Below the pieces are notes generated by a model that worked only from the letters and a program-made list of their open reading frames with translations, ran no database searches and was not told the DNA's origin. The translations under genes and the position numbers were made by a program. Below are positions 1 through 5,311 of a stretch of 15,664 bases of DNA, one piece after another; the stretch's first letter is position 1, and the number at the start of each line of letters is the position of its first letter. The DNA is from JBAVQS01 sp049694275 (GTDB lineage Bacteria > Chloroflexota > Anaerolineae > UBA4142 > SHND01). The DNA is taken from NCBI GenBank assembly GCA_049694275.1, contig JBAVQS010000049.1, forward strand, positions 1 through 15,664, in the 5' to 3' direction.

Positions 1-1133
1 CCCGCTTCGGCGGCCGGGAGCGCCGCGGCGAGCAGCGCCGAGCCGATCCCGAGGAACAGCCCTTTGACCAGGCTCGAAGGGTCGATCTGGACGCCGTTCA
101 CGTTCAGATTGAAATAGAGGTCGTTAATGGTCTGGGTGACGAGCGCAACCGTGACCCGGCCGAGCAGGATGCCGAGCCCGAGTCCCAGGAGCGAGCCCAG
201 CGCGCCGGCCACGCCCGCTTCCAGCATGACAAGCCCAAAGATCTCGCGTCCGGTCACGCCGATACAGCGAAGAATGCCGAGGACGCGCCGGCGCTGGACG
301 ACCGAGAACATGACCGTGTTGTAAATCAGGAACATGCCGACGGCGAGCGAGAGGAGGCTGATCGCAGTCAGGTTGAGCTGAAAGGCGGCGGTCAGTTGGG
401 TGATGGTATCAGCCTGCTCGGAGGCCGGGGCGACCCGGAGGCCGGGGGGCAGGGTTTGGGCGATGGCCTCGGCCTGCGCCGGCGTGGCAATCAGGTCGAT
501 GTGCGACAGCCGGCCATTCATCCCGAACAGTTCCTGGGCGGTTGAGATGTCGGTCAGCATCAGCCCTTCGAGCGCGCGGGCCGAGACGTCGTTCGGCGGT
601 TGGAGCAGCCCGGCGATGGTGACAGTCTTGTTTGCGCCGGCGATCTCCAATGTAATGGGGGCGCCCGGTTTCAGATTCAAACGCCCAGCGGTATCGGCGC
701 TGATGAACACGGCGCCCGGTCGGGTAAAGAAAGCGGCGAGGGATTCGAGTGGAAGCTGCTGGCTGTTCGTCAGGTAAGAACGAAAGGGCGCTTCGGAAAA
801 GAGGTCCACCCCCAGCACGTGCATCGTCTCGCCGAGCTGCTGTGACCCGGCATAGCCATCCACCACCGGCGCGCTGAGGCGGAATCCCTGCTCGATCCGC
901 AACTGGCGGAACACTGCGTCGTCGATGCCGCTCGGCCCGCCGAGAATCTGATGCGTGGCCTTGCCGACGACGACCTCGGTCGAGAGGTCAAAGGCGCGCG
1001 TCGCCGAGGTATTTGCCAGGTCGACCGCGACCACAACCGCGACGCCGATGGCAACCGAAAGGATCATCAACAGCGTCAGCCAGGGACGGCGCAGTTGATC
1101 GCGCAGCGCGGTCTTGACAAGCGTCCATCTCAT
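1..1133 (-). CDS. ABC transporter permease, FtsX/MacB-like (partial, runs off left edge)
   Basis: Membrane subunit of an ABC exporter of the LolCE/MacB class, which moves lipoproteins, lipids or peptides rather than importing solutes. Reading from the ATG at 1133 gives at least 377 residues without a stop. The N-terminus has a cytoplasmic patch and one membrane segment (about residues 19-40), then a large extracytoplasmic MacB-PCD-like domain (about 41-245). FtsX-type membrane segments follow near 250-275, with the basic QRRRVLGILRCIGVTGREI loop typical of FtsX permeases, then hydrophobic segments near 297-325 and 353-375. The C-terminus lies outside the window. The start overlaps the stop of the upstream ATPase by ATGA (1130-1133), so the two are translationally coupled and form one transporter. 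The substrate cannot be told from sequence. Family assignment is firm; the exact cargo is unknown. Confidence 0.9.
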   Translation of the reverse strand, partial: MRWTLVKTALRDQLRRPWLTLLMILSVAIGVAVVVAVDLANTSATRAFDLSTEVVVGKATHQILGGPSGIDDAVFRQLRIEQGFRLSAPVVDGYAGSQQLGETMHVLGVDLFSEAPFRSYLTNSQQLPLESLAAFFTRPGAVFISADTAGRLNLKPGAPITLEIAGANKTVTIAGLLQPPNDVSARALEGLMLTDISTAQELFGMNGRLSHIDLIATPAQAEAIAQTLPPGLRVAPASEQADTITQLTAAFQLNLTAISLLSLAVGMFLIYNTVMFSVVQRRRVLGILRCIGVTGREIFGLVMLEAGVAGALGSLLGLGLGILLGRVTVALVTQTINDLYFNLNVNGVQIDPSSLVKGLFLGIGSALLAAALPAAEA

Positions 1134-1954
1134 TGCGCGCCTGCTTGCCGCTTTTCCTCTACCGTCGCCCCTCTCCCGTTTGCGGGGGAGGGGTTGGGGG
1201 TGGGGGTGAGATTGGCGTCGCCGGTGGGGTTGGGGGTGGGGGTGAGATTGGCGTCGCCGGTGGGGCTAGGGATAGAGGCAAGGAGGGTGTCCGCGGCAAT
1301 CCGGCCATGGTCGAGCTTGAGCACCCGGTCGGCCATTGCGGCGACATCCGCCGAGTGCGTGACCATCATCATGGTCTTGCCTTGCTCCCGCGCCAGCCGG
1401 GTGAGCAGGTCGAGCACCTGCGCGCCGGTATCGGCGTCGAGGTTCCCGGTCGGCTCGTCGGCAAGGACCACGTCGGGGTCGGCGCAGAGGGCGCGGGCGA
1501 TGGCGACGCGCTGCTGTTCCCCGCCCGAGAGCTTGTCGGGAAAGACGTTCCGTCGTTCGATCAGGCCTACCGCTTCGAGCAGCTTGTCCGCCTGGGCATT
1601 CGCGCGGCTGTCGCTCCACCCGCTCAGCTCGGCGGTCAGCGCGACATTTTCTCTCACGGTCAGTGTGGGAATCAGGTTAAAGAACTGGAACACAAACCCA
1701 ATGTGATTGCGCCGGAACAGCGTCCGGTCCCGGTCGCTCAAGCTGCTGATGCGCGTCTCACCCATCCAGATATCTCCGCCGGTCGGCGTATCAAGCCCGG
1801 CGAGCAGGTTGAGCAGGGTGCTCTTGCCGCTGCCGCTCCGGCCGACGATGGCGACAAACTCGCGGTCGGCAATGACGGCCGCGACATCGGTCAGCACGGC
1901 GCGCTCGCGGTCCCCCTCCCGAAACTTTTTACTGACATGCTCTATTCGAATCAA
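1130..1954 (-). CDS. ABC transporter ATP-binding protein, LolD/MacB type
   Basis: Cytoplasmic ATPase that powers the adjacent FtsX-like permease. With the start chosen here (274 residues) it has Walker A GRSGSGKS at about 38-45, signature LSGGEQ at about 142-147, Walker B VVLADEP ending near 168 and the H-loop histidine near 200. FQFFNLIPTLTVRENV is typical of the LolD/FtsE group. I chose the TTG at 1954 because AGGAG lies 7 nt upstream and the protein then begins LIRIEHVSKKF, the normal family N-terminus. An in-frame TTG at 1990 would add 12 atypical residues. The family usually ends near residue 228. Here about 45 extra residues follow, with a 12-residue unit (PTGDANLTPTPN) in tandem, encoded by a REP-like DNA repeat. 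That tail is probably a disordered, non-functional extension. Confidence 0.93.
   Translation of the reverse strand: MIRIEHVSKKFREGDRERAVLTDVAAVIADREFVAIVGRSGSGKSTLLNLLAGLDTPTGGDIWMGETRISSLSDRDRTLFRRNHIGFVFQFFNLIPTLTVRENVALTAELSGWSDSRANAQADKLLEAVGLIERRNVFPDKLSGGEQQRVAIARALCADPDVVLADEPTGNLDADTGAQVLDLLTRLAREQGKTMMMVTHSADVAAMADRVLKLDHGRIAADTLLASIPSPTGDANLTPTPNPTGDANLTPTPNPSPANGRGATVEEKRQAGAQ
1168..1193. repeat. REP-like palindrome inside the 3' end of the ABC ATPase gene
   Basis: Imperfect inverted repeat: CCCCTCTCCCG (1168-1178), a 4-nt loop, then CGGGGGAGGGG (1183-1193), with one mismatch. It is followed directly by a G-rich arm. Elements of this look (C-rich palindrome plus CCCCAACCCC-type arm) are scattered through many high-GC genomes, where their translations end in low-complexity Pro/Asn tails as seen here. 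I infer that the repeat entered the end of the gene and was read through. No transposase is nearby. Confidence 0.65.
1190..1267. repeat. 36-bp tandem repeat, two full copies plus a partial, G-rich
   Basis: Two identical 36-bp units occupy 1190-1225 and 1226-1261. A third begins (GGGGCT, 1262-1267) and degenerates. The unit is exactly 12 codons, so the copies keep the minus-strand ATPase frame and encode PTGDANLTPTPN repeats. On the plus strand the G runs (GGGGAGGGG, then TTGGGGG and TGGGGG, about 1184-1206) fit a G-quadruplex consensus with 1-2 nt loops, on the template strand of the gene. Confidence 0.85.
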
Positions 1955-1999
1955 AAGATGGCTCCTGTCCAATCGTGAATGCGAACACAATCGCCATCT

Positions 2000-2005
2000 A
2001 TTATA
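2000..2005 (-). promoter_or_regulatory. -10 element for the ABC transporter genes
   Basis: On the minus strand the sequence reads TATAAT at 2005-2000, placing a transcription start near 1993 and leaving about 39 nt of leader before the TTG at 1954. No good -35 is visible at the expected distance, so strength and regulation are unclear. It is divergent from the MntA promoter about 105 bp away. Confidence 0.45.
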
Positions 2006-2108
2006 CGGATTTGCCGGTATTCGGCTTTTATCGGTCGCGCTGTGGGGGAGGAGGAGGACGATTCATGATTTTATGATGCCCGGCTGTCTCTATAGACCTT
2101 TTTGCTGT

Positions 2109-2114
2109 TATAAT
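2109..2114 (+). promoter_or_regulatory. -10 element of mntA, implying a leaderless mRNA
   Basis: TATAAT at 2109-2114 lies exactly 6 nt before the ATG at 2121, so the expected transcription start coincides with the A of the start codon. There is no Shine-Dalgarno sequence before that ATG. The -35 region is weak. Leaderless initiation is inferred from this spacing alone. Confidence 0.5.
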
Positions 2115-2120
2115 AGATGT

Positions 2121-2462
2121 ATGCAGACAGATGCAGTGACAAGAGTCAGCCCGAAACGCGTACATAAGCGTCTCAGGTTGGCACAACCGGAGATTGCTGA
2201 GTTTTGCCGCCGCAATCATATCCGCAAGCTCGCACTATTTGGTTCTGTGCTGCGCTCTGATTTTCGCCTGAAGAGCGATGTGGATGTCCTCGTAGAATTC
2301 GAGCAGGGCTATCGTGTGGGGTTTATCCGCCTCGCCGGGATGGAGCAGGAACTGTCACGACTCGTTGGGCGCAAAGTAGACTTGCGCACGCCCCCGGAAC
2401 TCTCTCGGCACTTTCGTCAGCAAGTCCTCGACTCAGCCTTGGTCGAATATGAAGCAAACTGA
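2121..2462 (+). CDS. mntA: MNT-domain nucleotidyltransferase, MntA-like antitoxin
   Basis: Small (113 aa) minimal nucleotidyltransferase. It has the family motif GS (41-42) followed by DVD at Asp53/Asp55, in LFGSVLRSDFRLKSDVDVLV, and a likely third metal-ligand Asp near 87 (KVDLRT). Studied MntA antitoxins silence their partner HepT by adding AMP to a tyrosine next to the HEPN active site. The partner here is the next gene, whose ATG lies 14 bp inside this one, so they are coupled. I start at the ATG at 2121 because the conserved domain follows at once and a TATAAT sits immediately upstream. Earlier in-frame ATGs would add a Cys-rich, non-conserved stretch crossing that promoter. All catalytic positions look intact. 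Confidence is high for family and medium for AMPylation chemistry. Confidence 0.9.
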   Translation: MQTDAVTRVSPKRVHKRLRLAQPEIAEFCRRNHIRKLALFGSVLRSDFRLKSDVDVLVEFEQGYRVGFIRLAGMEQELSRLVGRKVDLRTPPELSRHFRQQVLDSALVEYEAN

Positions 2463-2781
2463 TTCCATCCGCCTGCGCCACATGTTGGATGCCGCCCACG
2501 AAGCTTGCGAATTTGTTCAGGGCAAATCATTAGACGACTTGCAAGATAATCGGGTGCTGACCCTGGCATTAGTCAAATCAATCGAAATCATTGGCGAGGC
2601 TGCATCGAGGGTGAGCGTCGAAGGGCGTGGCGAGATTCCATGGCTCCCCTGGGCTGAAATCATTGGGATGCGCAATCGCTTGATTCACGCATATTTTGAC
2701 ATTGACCTTGAACGCTTGTGGGATACGGTTGGTGACGACCTGCCACCGCTCATTACAATGCTGGAAGCAGTCCTCGGCTGA
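2449..2781 (+). CDS. hepT: HEPN-domain ribonuclease toxin, HepT-like
   Basis: 110-aa alpha-helical HEPN protein with the RNase signature RX4HXY at Arg75-His80-Tyr82 (RNRLIHAY). In characterised HepT proteins this cuts RNA, and its tyrosine is the residue modified by MntA. The length matches the family (about 110-140 aa) and nothing looks broken, so the pair is plausibly active. It overlaps mntA by 14 bp with no clear ribosome site of its own, suggesting translational coupling. Its stop codon ends at 2781 and the stop of the convergent crtYd begins at 2782, leaving no intergenic base or terminator between the two transcription units. Confidence 0.9.
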   Translation: MKQTDSIRLRHMLDAAHEACEFVQGKSLDDLQDNRVLTLALVKSIEIIGEAASRVSVEGRGEIPWLPWAEIIGMRNRLIHAYFDIDLERLWDTVGDDLPPLITMLEAVLG

Positions 2782-3159
2782 TTAAGGCAGCATCGACCCC
2801 GCACGGCTTGCTTTTCTCGGCGGCTTGAGTTTTCTGCTCCATTCCTTGACCAACTCGCCGGAATGCCGCGCGAGCAGGACCGACTGCACGACGAGGGTGT
2901 TCGTCACCAGGAAAAAGGCAATCTCTTCGAGCGGCACATTTCCGATGGCGATGCCGAGTGAATGCTGGGGGCTGATGGTCCAGACGAGGCCCAGCGCGGT
3001 CGAGTCGGCGACCGCGAGATAGAGCGTCGGGAGCAGGATAGCCAGCAGCCACACGCGACGCTCGCGTTGCAGATAGGGCCAGCCGACGAGCCACTGCAGA
3101 ATGATGGGCGGGAGCGCCCATCCCAATTCCAATGCCAGATAAGTAAACCGTTCAGGCAC
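2782..3159 (-). CDS. crtYd: Lycopene cyclase subunit, CrtYd-like
   Basis: Small (125 aa) membrane protein of the lycopene cyclase domain family, the second half of the heterodimeric cyclase known from actinobacteria. It has about three membrane helices (near 10-26, 36-58 and 75-95) and the conserved motif NVPLEEIAFFLVTNT (about 73-87), whose PxEE acidic residues are needed for cyclisation in the family. A basic tail follows. It starts with GTG at 3159, behind a strong GGAGGAG, and overlaps the end of crtYc by 8 bp. It is the last gene of the carotenoid operon. With CrtYc it should convert lycopene ends to beta, or possibly epsilon, rings in the membrane. Ring type and whether one or both ends react cannot be read from sequence. 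Confidence 0.85.
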   Translation of the reverse strand: MPERFTYLALELGWALPPIILQWLVGWPYLQRERRVWLLAILLPTLYLAVADSTALGLVWTISPQHSLGIAIGNVPLEEIAFFLVTNTLVVQSVLLARHSGELVKEWSRKLKPPRKASRAGSMLP

Positions 3160-3466
3160 GTTCCGGTCTCCTCCGCAATAACCACAAGGTAATCAGCCCC
3201 GTCAGGATCACCTGGAGAATGAAAAAGAGATACTCTTCAAGTGGGACATATCCCAGGATAATATTCCAGACCCGCGAAGGGGCATAGTACCAGACGCCGC
3301 TCGCCACGAGATAGTTATCCCAGGGCGTCGTATAGAACAGGGCGACCCCAATCGTGACCGCGACTGCGGTGAGCCACCACCGCGTGCGAAGGCGCCGGCG
3401 CAGTCCAATCCCCAGGGCTGCAATCGGTATCACCAGAAAAATCAGCAGGAATAACGGATAAGTCAT
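3152..3466 (-). CDS. crtYc: Lycopene cyclase subunit, CrtYc-like
   Basis: 104-aa membrane protein, the first half of the split lycopene cyclase. It has an N-terminal helix (about 4-22), a second helix near 32-46, the family motif TTPWDNYLVASGVWYY (about 46-61), and GYVPLEEYLFFILQ (about 72-85) leading into the last helix. The PLEE motif is the counterpart of the one in CrtYd. It begins 1 nt after the acyltransferase stop and ends inside the crtYd start region. The order YcYd, with separate short proteins, matches actinobacterial clusters. No CrtEb-type prenyltransferase is near, so a C40 product is more likely than a C50 one. Family call is secure; product stereochemistry is unknown. Confidence 0.85.
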   Translation of the reverse strand: MTYPLFLLIFLVIPIAALGIGLRRRLRTRWWLTAVAVTIGVALFYTTPWDNYLVASGVWYYAPSRVWNIILGYVPLEEYLFFILQVILTGLITLWLLRRRPERA

Positions 3467-3467
3467 C

Positions 3468-4193
3468 TCAATTGCCTCCTCGCATTCGTTGGGGCAGCAA
3501 TGCCGCGATTCGTCCCATCACCTCGGCGCGGGTGCTGGCATCATCGGCGCTTGTCAGGCCAAAGGGCTCGCCGAGGCGCGCATACAATCGGTCTCCCTCC
3601 TCCCAAATCCCCGCGGGCACAAGCGGCGCCCCCCGGCGGGAGAGGAGTTGCAAAAAGGCGCCCGTGCCGGGCACCGCCGCTTGCAGCCCGCGGTCGCCGC
3701 GAATCGCCCCTTCTGGCGCAATGGCAATCGGCCGTCTCTGGCGGACGAGTGACAACGCCTGTTTGAGTGATGCGGCCCGGCGCGCCGTGTCTTGCGCGGC
3801 GGCGGATAGGGGGAGCATGCCCCAGATGTGCGCCACCCGTTTGAGGAAAAAGCGGCTGAAAGGAAGCTCAACCTCATGCCTGGCGAGCTGGATGAGCGCA
3901 CGGTCGATGACCAGCATGTGCAGTGGGACGGCGCGATCCCCTTGCCGCTGCGCAACGGCGGTAATGAGCATTGCCCCTGCAAACCCGATCCACAGTCCCG
4001 GCCGTTCATAATGGTTATAGATGATTGCACACCCTCCGCTCGCAGGAATGTGTTCGACTCCCTCGATGCAAGGGGGTGGGGTGAGCGAAGCGAGCAGGTC
4101 GCGCGAATCCTGCAACAGCGAACGCGGCCGGTTCCGCGCGATGTCGACGGTGAGCGCCGCGACGAGAGGCAAGGGGAGGGAATAGGATTTCAT
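3468..4193 (-). CDS. PlsC-like acyltransferase, probable carotenoid glycoside acyltransferase
   Basis: 241-aa protein of the lysophosphatidate acyltransferase fold. Its start ATG at 4193 overlaps the glycosyltransferase stop by ATGA. Motif I is NHYERPG (His61), the catalytic histidine, but the aspartate of the usual NHX4D is a glycine here. The motif III region is APEGAIRGD (about 159-167), with the conserved EG and an arginine that binds phosphate in the family. LVPAGIW near 191-197 matches motif IV. Its place directly after a carotenoid-type glycosyltransferase suggests that it esterifies the sugar of a carotenoid glycoside with a fatty acid, the role played by CruD or staphylococcal CrtO. 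That role is inferred from context. A phospholipid acyltransferase is the alternative. Confidence 0.78.
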   Translation of the reverse strand: MKSYSLPLPLVAALTVDIARNRPRSLLQDSRDLLASLTPPPCIEGVEHIPASGGCAIIYNHYERPGLWIGFAGAMLITAVAQRQGDRAVPLHMLVIDRALIQLARHEVELPFSRFFLKRVAHIWGMLPLSAAAQDTARRAASLKQALSLVRQRRPIAIAPEGAIRGDRGLQAAVPGTGAFLQLLSRRGAPLVPAGIWEEGDRLYARLGEPFGLTSADDASTRAEVMGRIAALLPQRMRGGN

Positions 4194-5311
4194 GCCCGGA
4201 TCGTTCTCCCCTTCCACTCGACCCCATGACCCCGGCCTTGTCGGAGCAAGGCAGAGAAGGCGATGGCGGTCATAATGATTGTCGCAATGGGATAGAGCAA
4301 GGCATAGCCGATGGACACCCGGTAACGCCGGTCCCAGTAGGCGACCTGAAGCGCGCCGGCGAGAAAAGCGATTAGCGCAAGAGTCAAGGCGAGCAAATTG
4401 GCGGACAGAATGCACGCCGCGAGCAAGGGGGGCAACAGGCACGTCAGCATCTGTGTGGTGACGGTCCACAGGCCGCCGCGCGGATTGTACGAGAGCGCGG
4501 TGAGCGCGGTCTTGCTAAACCCGCGCCAGAAATCGCCCGGCGAGCGATACATGCGAACGCGTCCCCACGCCTCGCCATGAACCAACCCGACGCGGTAGCC
4601 CTTTTGCTTGAGCGCGCGTCCGAGCGCCAGGTCCTCCATCACTGCGCCCCGCACCAGAGCAAACCCGCCCGTTTCCATATAGAGGCTGCGCTTGAAAAGG
4701 ATGAACTGGCCGTTGAGGATGCTCTCCGCATGCGCCGCATCGAAATGGCGCCGAGCCGGCGCGCCGATCCAGTACTGGGCATAAGCAAACGGGATCATGA
4801 GCCGTTGGAGCGGCGAGTCACATTCTTGATTCAAGAGCGCCGAGAGGACCGGCGTTCCTTGCCGTTCGGCGGCGGCCAGGGCGCTCGCCACCGCATCCGG
4901 GGCAAGCCGAACGTCCGCATCCACGAACAAGAGCCATTCACCGCGCGCACTTTGCGCGCCGATGTGGCACGCGTGCGCCTTGCCCGCCCAGCCGGAGGGG
5001 AGGTTCAAGAGGCTGAGAACTCGCGCACCCATTGCGGCCGCGAGGTCGGCGGTCGCGTCGCTCGAATCGTCGTCCACGACGATGATCTCGGCCGGCATGC
5101 AGGTTTGAGTCTGGAGGGTCGGCAGCAAATGCTTCAGGTTGTCCTCTTCATTGCGCGCGGGGATGATGACCGAGATGCTTGCCTTGATCGGCGGCGCGAC
5201 GGGCGCGATGGGAATCAGCCGGTCATTATGCCATGTGCGCCAGGTAATATATCCTGAGCCAATCGCGCAGAGGGCGGCCAGTGTGATGAGAATCATTGTT
5301 GTGCTTACCAT
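4190..5311 (-). CDS. Family 2 glycosyltransferase, CrtQ-like
   Basis: About 373-aa GT-A glycosyltransferase with an N-terminal membrane anchor (about 6-22) and C-terminal membrane helices (about 285-350). Visible motifs are SVIIPARNEEDNL (about 47-59, nucleotide binding), VVDDDSSD (about 80-87), DADVRL (the DXD metal site) and VMEDLALGRALKQKGYRV (the ED general-base region). They occur in the order seen in glycosyltransferases of staphyloxanthin and other carotenoid pathways. It probably transfers a sugar to a hydroxylated or carboxylated carotenoid at the cytoplasmic face. The following acyltransferase overlaps it by 4 bp. Start choice is uncertain: the ATG at 5311 overlaps the previous stop by 7 bp, while TTG 5332 and ATG 5296 are in-frame alternatives. 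A hopanoid or lipid glycosyltransferase is possible but less likely in this operon. Confidence 0.82.
   Translation of the reverse strand: MVSTTMILITLAALCAIGSGYITWRTWHNDRLIPIAPVAPPIKASISVIIPARNEEDNLKHLLPTLQTQTCMPAEIIVVDDDSSDATADLAAAMGARVLSLLNLPSGWAGKAHACHIGAQSARGEWLLFVDADVRLAPDAVASALAAAERQGTPVLSALLNQECDSPLQRLMIPFAYAQYWIGAPARRHFDAAHAESILNGQFILFKRSLYMETGGFALVRGAVMEDLALGRALKQKGYRVGLVHGEAWGRVRMYRSPGDFWRGFSKTALTALSYNPRGGLWTVTTQMLTCLLPPLLAACILSANLLALTLALIAFLAGALQVAYWDRRYRVSIGYALLYPIATIIMTAIAFSALLRQGRGHGVEWKGRTIRA

Noticed and set aside
951..1978. Long plus-strand open frames opposite the ABC ATPase
   Set aside because: The minus strand carries all ABC motifs in order. The plus-strand translations are low-complexity and have no plausible start signal.
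1707..2120. An N-terminal extension of MntA by up to 138 residues
   Set aside because: It would run across the divergent ATPase gene and the TATAAT element, and the extra sequence is not protein-like. The domain begins at the 2121 ATG.
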